From Ctena decussata (lineage: Eukaryota > Mollusca > Bivalvia > Lucinida > Lucinidae), in the NCBI GenBank assembly GCA_963989385.1, contig OZ022511.1:1860001-1924000 (forward strand): a DNA stretch of 64,000 nucleotides, given 5' to 3'. The position numbers were made by a program, and so were the translations under genes. The notes beneath the pieces are model-generated. The model did no database searches and had not been told where the DNA came from. It worked only from the letters and a program-made list of their open reading frames with translations. How positions within the stretch are numbered: position 1 is the stretch's first letter; each line of letters opens with the position of its first letter. Positions 32,393 to 42,423 of this stretch are shown in pieces.

Positions 32393-33138
32393 ATTCAGAG
32401 TACGTTTTCGTGAAATACTCAATAAATGTTGAAAGGCGGGAGTATTTTTGTTTTACTTTTACTCTTGACTGCGCGACAAATGTTGGGGATGGGTCGGATC
32501 AAATGCTCTTCAGAGCTTATGTTACATGTTGTACGTCTTGCCAACTCAAAATAAATCTTATCTTGGGTTGCCAAAGTTTCTTTTTTCTTTCTTTCAGAAG
32601 TTTTTGACAAATGTATCGGTGAGTGAGGGACGGTGCTCTTTATTTATTTTAATTCTATTTGCGAACTGATCAACAAATGTTTGGTTTTTGGGTGGGGTTG
32701 GGGTGGTAACTGCTCGAAATGTGTGCGCGCGAGTGTGTTTGGGGGGGGGGGGGGGGGGGGGGCAAGTTCTGCAGCATATGAAATACTAGTGAATGCTACA
32801 ACATAAACCCATTGCGGCAATGAAAAAAACACACATTGTATTATTAAGGTACAGCTATTAACAGATTGAATTAGATCAGACCTATACTTATCAAGTTTAA
32901 TTAAAATTGGGGCTGATTTTTATCTTAGGCTGATTTATGTAGACCGATATTCGCAAGTGACTTTTATGTTGATAATACGTTGCGCCATTAAATGTATAAG
33001 TTTTATGAATTAAAAAAGAAATTTGGTTTTAAAATAGTTTGGATTGCATAAGACAATAGATAAACGAGGGTTTGTGAGCCCTAAATTGGTATGGTGCGCT
33101 ACTTAATAAGGAAAAGTGGGTTAATTTAAAAAGCTGAT
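32393..33138. other. intergenic sequence upstream of NF1, proximal
   Basis: A G-run lies at about 32739-32762. Otherwise AT-rich sequence, with no TATA box placed convincingly near 33139. Confidence 0.35.
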
Positions 33139-33150
33139 TGCGCATGCGCA
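33139..33150. promoter_or_regulatory. NRF1-type palindromic site in the NF1 promoter
   Basis: TGCGCATGCGCA is the perfect palindromic consensus of NRF1 and sits 74 bp before the NF1 ATG. NRF1 sites are typical of CpG-type promoters of broadly expressed animal genes. Use here is inferred from sequence and position. Confidence 0.55.
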
Positions 33151-33169
33151 TAATTAAACCAAAATAAGC

Positions 33170-33180
33170 AAAATGGCGGC
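33170..33180 (+). promoter_or_regulatory. YY1-type initiator element before NF1
   Basis: AAAATGGCGGC matches the YY1 consensus (AANATGGCGGC), which often sits just downstream of transcription starts in the sense orientation, as here. Together with the NRF1 site 20 bp upstream it marks the likely core promoter and 5' UTR. Confidence 0.5.
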
Positions 33181-33199
33181 GAAGCTAGAAGACGGATGA
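33173..33199 (+). other. possible 8-codon upstream ORF in the NF1 leader
   Basis: ATG within the YY1-like motif opens MAAKLEDG followed by TGA at 33197-33199, ending 24 bp before the NF1 start at 33224. If transcription begins upstream of 33173 this short frame could lower NF1 translation. If it starts within the YY1 motif, the uORF would be absent from the mRNA. Confidence 0.35.
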
Positions 33200-33223
33200 A
33201 TTCAAAGTGTTAAATCGGAATCT

Positions 33224-33286
33224 ATGATGGCAACACAGAAACCCGGGGAATGGGTTCAGTCGCTGATCACAAGATTTGATGCACAG
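33224..33286 (+). CDS. NF1: neurofibromin, coding exon 1
   Basis: First coding exon of neurofibromin, a very large cytosolic protein of roughly 2800 residues in animals. Through a central GAP domain it accelerates GTP hydrolysis by Ras, and it also carries a Sec14-PH lipid-binding module; both lie beyond this window. Two ATGs are adjacent (33224, 33227). The exon encodes MMATQKPGEWVQSLITRFDA then Q, matching the conserved N-terminal pattern of animal neurofibromins (xxPxEWVQxxxxRFDxQ). Donor GTATCT follows in phase 0. The ten exons seen total 909 nt, 303 codons, with every junction in agreeing phase. The upstream region has NRF1- and YY1-type sites and a small uORF. Confidence 0.95.
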
Positions 33287-34129
33287 GTATCTGACGGATT
33301 CGTTCTTTTTTCATAATTCGCTCTGTCACGCAGTAATTTAGCCATTTTATTTCTGGGATTGGTCCGAAAATTTATGAATGAAAAAAATCTGTCTGCTGAC
33401 CGTGGGAAGCGACTTATTATTAGAACGATTATGTAAGCGTTTAATGCAATCGCTTTTGAAAGGTATAAGCTCAATACGACTAATTTGTTGCAAGGTCTAC
33501 CTGCGTTTATGCCGATATGGGTTTGTGTTTGTTATCATATTTGTGCATATTTTATGAGGTGAGTGGGCGGTTGTCAGCTGTTGTTGCGGTTTGATTCTCT
33601 CCCTTCGTCACGCGCGAGCGCGCACCTGCTAAAGCCAATTAGTGACCTTGGTTATGCTCCAGTTACCCCTTTATTGGGCCTCTGCCAGTTCGAAATCCTT
33701 TTACCATATTCATTCATAAATCTTCAGTGAGTGTAAATTGTAGGCATAATGAGATCTGCCATAAACATTGCCCATCCCACTTGGCTAGGATACACTCTTG
33801 GCTGGCAAACTGTCAAACCTTAATAAAGTAAAGAAAGAAATCTTGTTGTGAATTAAAACACTGTCACAGTGAAGTTTCCTGTGAATTTATCATGCCCAGA
33901 GCTCCATTTAAGCAGGCTATTTGATGACAGTTTTTTCTCTCAAACATATGTTGTTGGTAAGGCAGTTATAATGAGGAGTTTAATATATCTCTGTTTTGTT
34001 CAAATTGTAGAAATTATCTTGGCCGATTAATCATTTTTGGCAAATAAAGAAAAAAAACAGAAAGACTCTCCCAGCAATTCTGATTATGTATGCTGAGACT
34101 AGAGTGTTAAGTACTTTGATGGCATATTG
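33287..34129. other. NF1 intron 1, before SINE-like copy
   Basis: No repeat family or exon recognised. Contains GCGCGAGCGCGCACC (33612-33626), a CpG-rich patch close to the promoter. Confidence 0.4.
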
Positions 34130-34326
34130 ATAGATGGATAACTTGTGACATCTTCATTAACAATATTTCAGTCATCAGAATGATGGGACTGGGTGGGTGA
34201 TAATGAAAGGCTGTGTGCATTGGAACTCTGTTTACAGTTGAAAAGATTACCGCCTAAATCTAGGCTCAAACCTGGGACTGCTAGATCAGCAGGCCGGCGC
34301 TTAATCCACTGAGCTACTGGGACTCC
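34130..34326 (-). mobile_element. tRNA-derived SINE-like repeat, copy 1
   Basis: On the minus strand it begins GGAGTCCCAGTAGCTCAGTG, continues with a tRNA-like A-box (TAGCTCAGTGG) and a B-box-like AGGTTTGAGCC, then a body whose plus-strand form is AATATTTCAGTCATCAGAAT and GGTGATAATGAAAGGCTG. Related copies are at 34517, 38905 and 57618. It ends 37 bp before NF1 exon 2. Confidence 0.65.
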
Positions 34327-34363
34327 TAATTTGTGAATAAAAATCTGTCCTTATGTTTTTCAG

Positions 34364-34507
34364 CTGCCTATAAAAACAGGGCTTCACACGACACAGGCCA
34401 TTCAGAATGTAGAACAGAATAAAGAATGTCTGATCAATGTCAGCAAGCACAAGTTCCGAGATGTGATCAATGGCCTCACAAAGACACTGCAGTCGGTCAC
34501 AAACACA
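34364..34507 (+). CDS. NF1: neurofibromin, coding exon 2
   Basis: Acceptor TTTTTCAG and donor GTAAGT bound 144 nt encoding LPIKTGLHTTQAIQNVEQNK then ECLINVSKHKFRDVINGLTK and TLQSVTNT. LPIKTG and NKECLINxSKxKF are strongly conserved in neurofibromins. The 144-nt length and phase 0 at both ends equal what I recall for the human exon. The exon lies between two SINE-like copies in the same orientation. Confidence 0.97.
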
Positions 34508-34516
34508 GTAAGTATG

Positions 34517-34710
34517 AACGGATGACTTGAGATTTTACAGCCTTTTCAACAGTATTTCAGTCATATGGGTACAATGGGAGGGTGATAATGAAAGGCTGCA
34601 TGTAATGAAACCTGTTTACATTTAAAAAGAGTTCTGCCTTCAGCGAGAATCAAACCTTCGACCACTAGATCAGCAGGCCAGCTCTTATCCTATTGAGCTA
34701 CCGGGGCTCC
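34517..34710 (-). mobile_element. tRNA-derived SINE-like repeat, copy 2
   Basis: The body phrases CAGTATTTCAGTCATATGGG and GGTGATAATGAAAGGCTG lead to ACCACTAGATCAGCAGGCC and a terminal GAGCTACCGGGGCTCC. Orientation is the same as at 34130-34326. The copy begins ten bases after the exon 2 donor, which must limit intronic regulatory sequence there. Confidence 0.65.
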
Positions 34711-35767
34711 TACACAGTAGGTATCTCATACTACAAGGTTGGCAAAAAGCCAGTCAGTACCATAGAAATTCTGAGTATTGGGACAGATATGTCAGAGCCA
34801 ACAGTCGAGACCCAGATCAGAATGCTCCAAAAGGTGCAGTATTATCAGAGTCTACACTGTTTGCCTTTCTGTCTGCATCTTTTGGAAGCATAATTCAAGC
34901 ATTACTGTGTTGATAAACCAAATGGTTCCATTTTAAGACAATTTAATAGGTTATTTGTTTTAGTTGTTCCAATTTTTAGAAGTTTTACAGTAAAAGTATT
35001 GACCAGGCTGTATTGACCGGATCTGCATAGCCCAGCTCTGGGCCGGAAAATACCTAGAAACAAGTTTAAGTTTTGTTTCTGAAACAATTTCGGTCCAGAG
35101 CTGGACTAGGACCTGCAGTGGTCAATACTGCAAGAGCAAGTTTAGATCTGTGTGAAAGTGCCCCGCAAAGACTTGGTCGCAAATACAGAAAAAATATTCA
35201 CCCCACTCTCACCTACGGGCACACACACATTGAAAATTACTTATTACTAATTTATCTAGCAAAGGCAGCCAGCTGACAGAATTTTGGGATGGGTCTTCAA
35301 TTTTTCAGGAAAATCTCAACAAAATTACACACTATTATGTCTTCTTTTATAAAAAATGGGTCCAGGGGTTTTATTTTCAAAATCCTACAGTAGTGAGAAT
35401 CTGTTCTCAGTCACCAATTTAGTTTGAGCCTTTCCCAAGTAAACAATTGTTGAAATGGCCATCTCATCTAGATCTGCACTCAGAACATTAGGTTTATAAT
35501 TTTGTTTGGCATATTGAATGAGTTAGCATTAAAAGTGCTTAGAGCATAAACTATGAAAGTATATATATATGAATTAATAAAAAGGGTAGGTCCAGAAGAT
35601 GCGGCTTATAATAAGCCGCCTCATCTTGAAATACACTGTTTGCCCTATTAGTCTTCAAATTTTCAAGCTGATGTAGCTTGGATGAATTTATTTTTTGAAA
35701 TTTGCAGACTAAAGTTTTGTCATCTCTTTCTGTTTGTATTTAAAGGTTGCACTTAAAGGTTTAGAAA
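34711..35767. other. NF1 intron 2, unassigned part
   Basis: A loose inverted pair of AACCAAATGG...CCAGCTCTGGGCC and GGTCCAGAGCTGGACTAGG at 34917-35115 suggests an old hairpin. Nothing else was recognised. Confidence 0.35.
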
Positions 35768-36115
35768 GGTGCATTTATCACATGACATCGCATCTGAGAG
35801 TGTATTAAAGCCATGCATTAAAAATGATAATCAACTAGTGGATTAAATACGCTAATTACTTCAAAACACTATGCGTTGACGTCTATAAAATGTCATATTT
35901 TCTAATGGCGAAATCGCAAGGTTTTAGAGCAAAATTTGCTAATAAAATGCGATTTTAGTGTCATATGATAAATAGAATCTTGCATTCGTGCTCCTGTATT
36001 ATTGAATTTATTAAACTCTTTGGGGAAAACCGATAAGATGCTCGGCATAGCCTCGCATGGTGTTTTTTTCCCCAACTCGTTTAACAAATTCAATAATACA
36101 TGAGCACTCATGTAA
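35768..36115. repeat. two adjacent hairpin repeats in NF1 intron 2
   Basis: GCATTTATCACATGACATCGCAT pairs with ATGCGATTTTAGTGTCATATGAT. A second hairpin pairs GTGCTCCTGTATTATTGAAT with ATTCAATAATACATGAGCAC around TTTGGGGAAAACC...TTTTTTCCCCAA. Confidence 0.6.
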
Positions 36116-36566
36116 GGTCCTCTATTTACATGACTGATGATGTTCTCATCGCTTCCTGAGTTTGTCAAGGGCAAATCAAAGCTTCATTCATAAAACACTT
36201 AACCAGAACTTTTATTAATGATTTGCTAATTACCATTACAATTTGATTTACAATGAGACAAAGATTCTTCTCATCCATCACATGTATATCAATGACAGTG
36301 AGAGGAGCTGTAGAGGAGAAAGAGCAAGGGGCATTTGCAAAGTGCCAAGCTTGATCCTGGGTAAAGATCGGATGGGTGTTTGACAAATAAATCTGAGATA
36401 ATTTCAGTTTGTTCTTCACAAGACAGTATGTCATGGCCCCTTCATTGTAACTGCCTTGGAAACGCTAAAAAGTAGCCAAGTAACATGATCTATTCAGCTG
36501 TATTACAGTTAGATGGACATTTTCAAATTCCCCCATCAAAATGACCCCAATATATCTGCTATGTCA
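36116..36566. other. NF1 intron 2, unassigned part
   Basis: No repeat or coding structure recognised. The minus-strand frames of about 90 codons here have no recognisable domain. Confidence 0.3.
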
Positions 36567-37393
36567 CAGAGCCCTAGATAGAATTTATTTATTGCACAAG
36601 TATATCCGTTTACTGGTTAAGGGCAAATAACATACATGTAACAATTTACAAGAAACAAATACAAATTTAAACATACACACAAACACTCACACACATTCTT
36701 ACCATATATTATGCATTGATAAGAGGGAGTATTTGGTGATAATTAGGGAAAATATTTGTTACTCTGTATAAAAACATACGTTGTCACCCTCTAGGGATGT
36801 AACGATAGTCCATAAATGACTATTGCGATAGTATTGACATTGCAAGAAGTACCATTGATTGCAATACTATTACTAATGCAGGTTGCTATTGCAATGCATT
36901 GCGATGACTATTGGGGACAGATTTTTTATCCAGAACTGAGCTTTTCTGTATAAAAATCTGGTATGTTCACAAATTTACGGCTGAAAAGCATTGTTTAATG
37001 ACTGTTGTTTCACAACATGCACACCTTGGCTACAAAATAGAAGAAAATATTATTTTTCATTCTTCGGAATCCACATGCATTTCTATTATTCTTTTAGCTG
37101 AAGACTTCTTTCAAGAAATAGATGCATGTCTAGAAACTATTGAAACTATTGTGATATTGGAAACACTATTGCTGATACTATTGACATTGCAGCTTTCTCT
37201 ATCGATAGTGACTATTGCCAATGTTACTATTGCGATATATCGATAGTCCGATGGATTGTTACACTCCTATCACCCTCATCTGAGCTGTCTCTATGAGACA
37301 GTTCAGATGAGGGGTCACAACATATGGTTTCAATAAGAAATAAAAAAAATATCCTTCAATTATCATCAAATACCCCTCTTATCTAGGGTTCTG
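36567..37393. mobile_element. palindromic MITE, family A, copy 3, split by two insertions
   Basis: The ends CAGAGCCCTAGATA and CTTATCTAGGGTTCTG belong to the 203-bp family. The element is interrupted at 36581-36721 by about 140 bp bounded by GATA, beginning GAATTTATTTATTGCACAAG, and at 36792-37277 by a hAT-type insertion. Removing both restores about 200 bp with centre GAGCTGTCTCTATGAGACAGTTC. Confidence 0.8.
36792..37269. mobile_element. hAT-type MITE, 478 bp, with exact 8-bp target duplication
   Basis: The ends TAGGGATGTAACGATAG and the complement of the right end, TAGGAGTGTAACAATCC, are inverted. TCACCCTC is duplicated on either side (36784-36791, 37270-37277). The interior is rich in ACTATTGC and CTATCGATAG variants. 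The 111-residue plus frame inside is repetitive and has no domain. Confidence 0.88.
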
Positions 37394-38097
37394 TTCTGCT
37401 AAGACTGCTATGAAATGTTTTTTCTCTTCCACCTATCTCAAACATCTAGATCCATCCAGTAAGACGTATCTTATAGCAGTATTATACATGTACCAAATCC
37501 TTCCCTTATCAGGAGTCCTGCAGATTTTGAAATGGGCTTGATGTTTGCCTCATGTGCCTCCTCCAGTCTTCTCACTAGGGTGTCAAAAATAGGTATCCCA
37601 GGGCAGTTAGTAGGAGCTCCAATGTTGTGCATACCATATAAAATGTGTGATGTCGAATGTTTCTATTAATAAACAACCCTCCCACCCAAGAAACAGCCCT
37701 GAGGGCACAGAACATTTAAGCAATGTGCTACATTAATATTAAACTAATCTCATGCTGTTGAATCAACATTGATCAATGTGTTAGAATTGTATATTTACAT
37801 TCTCAGTGCATATTGAAAAGTCTTATGGTAAACCATTAGAACGTAATGTAGTTTATACTTCAATAATTACATTGGTTCATGCGACGTTACATGAGGTTAA
37901 GTGACATCAAAATAAACCATGGCTCTCTCCAATCTGATCTGAAGTAACCAACGTTATGATGTCGTTGATGCTGTTCCGGTGTTAGAAGAAAAGCTGCGTA
38001 TAAATGTTTTTCTACTTCAACTGTAGCCTCTAACGCAAATTTGTGGTCAATTAATAGATAGAAAAGAATGTACATGTAAATATAAGCAATGAACTTA
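37394..38097. other. NF1 intron 2, unassigned part
   Basis: Contains TATACTTCAATAATTACATTGG (37855), which resembles the arms of the following hairpin and may be a partial copy. No coding signal. Confidence 0.35.
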
Positions 38098-38228
38098 ATT
38101 TTTCTGGTGCTTATTGAAGTATAAACTTAATTGGGTCGCTAGCAAACTTTACTTGAGCCCCTTAGGGGTTCACTTACTTTGCACGCGACCCAATGTAATT
38201 TATGCTTCGATAAACACCAGAAAAATGA
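38098..38228. repeat. hairpin repeat in NF1 intron 2
   Basis: TTTTTCTGGTGCTTATTGAAG pairs with CTTCGATAAACACCAGAAAAA, and ATTGGGTCGC with GCGACCCAAT, around AGCCCCTTAGGGGTT. Confidence 0.7.
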
Positions 38229-38439
38229 AATTCTAATCCATTTACATAAGTAACGCGTTGTCTGATTGGGTAACGTTAAAAGTTTGCGACAGTTTATCCT
38301 GCGATATACTGTCGGAAACCCGACGTCAATACGTAACGTCGCTTTTCATTGGTTGACATCTGGTTTTATGTAGCTGAAAGCGTTTGCTATGGGTGCAGAG
38401 TAGCACACTTTTAAAAGTGAAAATATAAAAAGTGCATTA

Positions 38440-38613
38440 GAATGGGGATAACTGTATTGAAAATTGTCATTTGGGGAGGTAAATCGTTGGTTTATGGTCA
38501 CAAATTGCGTTTTGTGGCTCCGCTAGTGCATTGCCGTAAAATGAAATTTCCGACCATAAAACTGACAATTTACCTCCCCAAACGACAATTTTTAGTACAG
38601 CTATCCCCTAATT
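38440..38613. repeat. hairpin repeat in NF1 intron 2
   Basis: The arms GGGGATAACTGTATTGAAAATTGTC / GACAATTTTTAGTACAGCTATCCCC and TTTGGGGAGGTAAATCGT / TTTACCTCCCCAAA span 174 bp around GCTCCGCTAGTGC. A 67-residue frame across it is incidental. Confidence 0.7.
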
Positions 38614-38904
38614 CATTATTTAAATGCCTGCTGGAAATTGTATGAGTCTCCAGATAAGAGTTACTGAGAGGCTCCTTTTTAAATGAAGAGCTAATAAAAG
38701 GTCACACTGACTTCCGAGTTGTCTTGTTTGCATAAAAGTTATTAATGACTGATAGTTATTATGAATGAGATCAGGGAAATTTCATGTGACATATTCAAAT
38801 TTGCTCTCAATAAATCAGCTGACGTCAGATTTTCATTATTATAGTTCATTAGGTTGTAACTAGACTAGTACAGTAGTGCTATCTTTGGATCTCTGATGGA
38901 TGGA

Positions 38905-39083
38905 TGACTTAGTGGTTTACATCCTTTCAGTAGTATTTCAGTCATATCAGGACTATGGTAGGGTGAAGAGCTTTGTCAATGAAGCCCCATGGAGGTTCAA
39001 ACAGAACCTCTCTTCCAGGAAGACCTGAACTTATGACCTTAAGACCCGAAATCAGGAGCACTAGCCACTGGGCCACATGCATG
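38905..39083 (-). mobile_element. SINE-like repeat, copy 3 (diverged)
   Basis: Carries CAGTAGTATTTCAGTCATATC and a tRNA-like end (GCACTAGCCACTGGGCCAC) in the same order as at 34130-34326, but with many differences. Confidence 0.5.
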
Positions 39084-39719
39084 CTTCATGGACCCAAACC
39101 GGGTGTGTTAGACGTAATATTTTTGTAATATTTTCATAAGATGGAGAGTCCAGATCTGTTGAAAATTATGGCAAACTTGTCCAACAATATGCAATTTATG
39201 GATGGATGATTTTGGCTAATTTGGGGTGAAAAAATTCTGAAAATCTGTTGGAATTGTCAGACTTTAAAACAGTGTTACTTCAGTTTTAGTAATGATATTT
39301 TGAAAAAATAAACTGCACTATGCAGCTTTCAGCTAGCTCGATAAGCTGATATGAATTATTTTCAATTTACTAAACTTCCAAAATTTCACCTGTGGCTGCT
39401 ACAATGATGGAAGAGTGGTAGAAATAAAAAGGCAGAGTTGCTTCCCCTGAAAATGTACCCATTTATCTTAAACTTTCAGTCAACTCAACTGGTCCGTCCA
39501 TGATGCAACTGATGTTTTAGTTTTAACAGGAAGAGATAAAAGGAGTAGATTCCTTACCTAGGATGGGGTTTAATGCCTTCATTTCAACTGGATTCTTGCC
39601 TTGCTCTGGAGACTTTGATTCCATTTTCAGTCCAATTTAGAAGTTAATCCCATGGAATTGTCACATTTTCAGTCATATGCACATATACACCATTTCTTGC
39701 TTGTTGTTGAAATAAGAAC
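39084..39719. other. NF1 intron 2, unassigned part
   Basis: No repeat family recognised. GGTAGAAATAAAAAGGCAGAGTTGC...TTACCCATTTATCTTAA near 39417 resembles part of 47860-47930 in reverse. Confidence 0.3.
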
Positions 39720-39995
39720 ACTGGGTAAGGGGATTGTTGATGATTTCAGGATAATCTCGGATAATTTTCTATGAAAACATATGTTGTAGCAGCTGAGCTT
39801 CAAGTAAGGTAAAGTTTTGGGGATAATTCTGAGATAATTTTTCTTTTTTTTTCAACAAAATATATGTTGTGACCCCTCATTAGAACCGTCTCGCTGAGAC
39901 GGTTCAAATAAGGGGTCACAACATACGTTTTTATTGTGAAATACAAAAAAATTATCAGTAAAATGTTCCTTTTACCCTTCTTATTTGGAGCACTA
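39720..39995. mobile_element. relative of MITE family A, diverged
   Basis: The centre TGTGACCCCTCATTAGAACC / GGTTCAAATAAGGGGTCACA surrounds GTCTCGCTGAGAC, with GGGATAATTCTGAGATAATTT arms. The outer ends differ from the 203-bp copies. Similar blocks occur at 43310-43590, 47095-47510 and 48600-48765. Confidence 0.6.
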
Positions 39996-40526
39996 AGCTG
40001 CAGTACCCTCGTTAGAATCACCTAACAGATGTGGTTCTAATGATAGGCAACAACATACCTTTATAGCCAGAAATACAAAATTAGAAAATAATTCCAGATT
40101 TGTCATTAAACTTCCCCCTCACCTGAAGGTTAGTATCTTTTTAAGAGGAAAACGAGGGAATCTTAGAATTATAGGTAGTGAACAAATGTATAATGTTTTG
40201 CTTGAATATAAAGACACAAATTATGAGATTTCAGTGTTAGTATTAAGACACATTTTTTTTATCAGTTTACACAAATTAAAATGTGTCACATGTATTATAT
40301 GTCCTGTTTGAAATTTATCAGCTTAAAGGTTGACTCAGGAGATAATTTTTTGATAAATTTGACAAAAAATGTACCTTATGACAGTGCTTATGGAAGCTCT
40401 GCTATGAACCCTCAAACTATAGGAATAGTTTAACTGACCTTTCTGTAGTTTCAAATTTAGGGCCAAAAAGCAGATGACAAAATTTCAGAAAATATTTGTC
40501 CAAGCTGTTTCATATATATAGAGAAC

Positions 40527-40596
40527 TTAACCCTATTGCACTCAGAACAGCCAAAACTCCATAGAGTTTTGGCTGTTCTGAGTGCAATAGGGTTAA
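40527..40596. repeat. perfect 33-bp-stem hairpin bounded by TTAA
   Basis: The left arm TTAACCCTATTGCACTCAG... (33 bases) is matched without a single mismatch by the right arm ...CTGAGTGCAATAGGGTTAA, with a four-base loop CATA. Transcribed from either strand it would form a long uninterrupted RNA stem. It lies in NF1 intron 2. Confidence 0.9.
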
Positions 40597-40687
40597 AGAC
40601 AAGAGGGCAAATAGTGTAAATCCAGATAAAGCTGCTCACTATGAGCCATCCCATGTGGATCTGTCCTGTTTGCAAATTCAGCTATTT

Positions 40688-41820
40688 TTAGCTCGCCTGA
40701 ACGAAAGTTCAGGAAGAGCTATTGTTGTCACCACGGCGTCTGCGTCCGCGTCCGCGTCGGCGTCGGCGTCCGGATGGATGTTTTGGTTAAAGTTTTTTAA
40801 AGACCTATATCTCCCTAACCCATGGATGGATTCTTTTGATACTTGCACTGTAGTTAGATATTGGTCCAAAGTTTAGCATGGTACCACCCCCACCCCACTC
40901 CTTGACCTTGATGGCAAGGTCATGGACTTAGAAAATTGGGAGTTTTTTTGGACTGGATGTTTTGGTTAAAGTTTTCTAAAGCCCAGTATCTCCTTAACCC
41001 ATGGATGGATTCCTTTGATACTTGCACTGTAGTTAGATATTGGTCTAAAGTTTTCCAAGGTACTACCCCCACCCCCCTCAGTGACCTTGATGTCAAGGTC
41101 ATGGACTTAGAAAATTGTCTTTTTATTGATTGGATGTTTTGGTTAAAGTTTTTTAATGACACATATCTCCTGAAACCATAGATGAATTCTTTTTATATTT
41201 GCACTGTAGTTAGATATTAGTCCAAAGTTTTACAGAGTACTACCCCAGCCCTGCTTGGTGACCTTGATGTCAAGGTCAGGGACTTAGGAAATTTGGTCTT
41301 TATTAAAGTTTTCTAATTGCGTACTGATTCATAATGCTTGGCAGAGATTTAGTTTACACTTGAACTGATGTTAGACACTTTTTTGAGTTTTTACAAAACA
41401 CTATATACTTACCCGACTGGATGACCTTGATGTCAAGGTCATGGACTTTGAGTTTTGTCTTAAAGATTTTGATTAGTTTTATATTAATGAAGACATAATT
41501 TCACAGTGCCACAATGGACTCAGTTGATACTAATACTGGGACTGATGTTAGATAACGGTTAAAGGCTTTGATACATCCTAGCCCTGCCCTCCTCCCCCCT
41601 ACCCCTTAGTTCTTTGACCTCAAGCTCATGGACTTTGAAATCTCATGTGGATTTTTTTTTTTTAAGACATTTCTGAGATAGCTTTTGTTTATAAATGTGT
41701 TGTAATTATGGACATGCTTGCCTGAAGTTTTATACATAGCAGTCCACACCACCATAGCGACTGTGTGATGGGCAAGCACCTATTCAGGCGAGCTATGCTG
41801 TCAGGCGACAGCTCTTGTTA
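40688..41820. mobile_element. pearl/Helitron-like element with about 178-bp core units
   Basis: It begins TTAGCTCGCCTGAACGAAAG with hairpin CCTGAACGAAAGTTCAGG, then a GCGTCC/GCGTCG tract. Core units with GCACTGTAGTTAGATATTGG (near 40844, 41022, 41199) and CTTGATGTCAAGGTCATGGAC follow. It ends with CAGGCGAGCTATGCTGTCAG and CAGCTCTTGTTA. Start and end architecture match 59172-61588 and 61589-61748. On the minus strand it terminates in a hairpin plus GAGCTAA, reminiscent of the CTRR end of Helitrons. The family call is inferred. Confidence 0.65.
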
Positions 41821-42245
41821 TTTTTTTTTGTCACTTTGTGTAAGGGTTACATAAGTGTGCCAGGAAAAATGCTATAGCTAATGCTGAGCAGTATAATCTT
41901 GCTCTGCTTTTCCAGATAGGTAAAGACTGATCAGATTGCAAATGTGTAGTCCGGATTTAAGAAATAGATCTGCTCTAGCAGTGAATTGTTTAGTAATAAT
42001 TCACTGTTTGGAGGTCAGTTGTAATTACTAAATTAGATTATATCGCAAGCATGGGGCTCAAGTTACATATCTACATACAACTGACTGACAAACAGTGAAT
42101 TATTACTCAACAATTCAATGCCAGAGCTAAACTTTTTCGATTCTAACACTCAAAAATGCTGAAAAACTGAAAGTGTTACTTCCATCCAAATTCTCCCAAC
42201 CTTCCTGCCAGTGTGTTCATGTTCCCGCCAATATTCTTAACTATT
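41821..42245. other. NF1 intron 2, unassigned part
   Basis: An inverted pair CAGTGAATTGTTTAGTAATAATTCACTG and TAACTTACATATC-like sequence near 41980-42125 suggests a small foldback (CTCTAGCAGTGAATTG ... CAATTCAATGCCAGAG). No coding signal. Confidence 0.4.
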
Positions 42246-42423
42246 CAGTCAAACCTGTCTGAAGGGATCACCCAAGGGAAAGACAAAAAATGGCTGCTTA
42301 AGACAGTTGACTCCTTAAAACAGGTTCTTTTGCACTGTATTTTGGTTTTAGGGACCCAGAAATGGTGGCTGCTTAAGACAGGTGATCCCTTAATAGAGGT
42401 GACTACATAAGCAGGTTTGACTG
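42246..42423. mobile_element. Tc1/mariner-type MITE, copy 2 (opposite orientation)
   Basis: Exactly 178 bp, like the copy at 12151-12328, with ends CAGTCAAACCTGTCTGAAG and GCAGGTTTGACTG and the interior reading in reverse (AGACAGGTGATCCCTTAATA). TA follows on the right; the left flank is TT. Confidence 0.7.

Noticed and set aside
36911..37246. 111-residue frame in the 478-bp hAT MITE
   Set aside because: It is a repetitive Ile/Leu/Thr-rich translation of ACTATTG repeats.
40655..40876. Ser-Ala repeat frame (and Asp-Ala on the other strand)
   Set aside because: Caused by the GCGTCC/GCGTCG tract of the pearl-like element.
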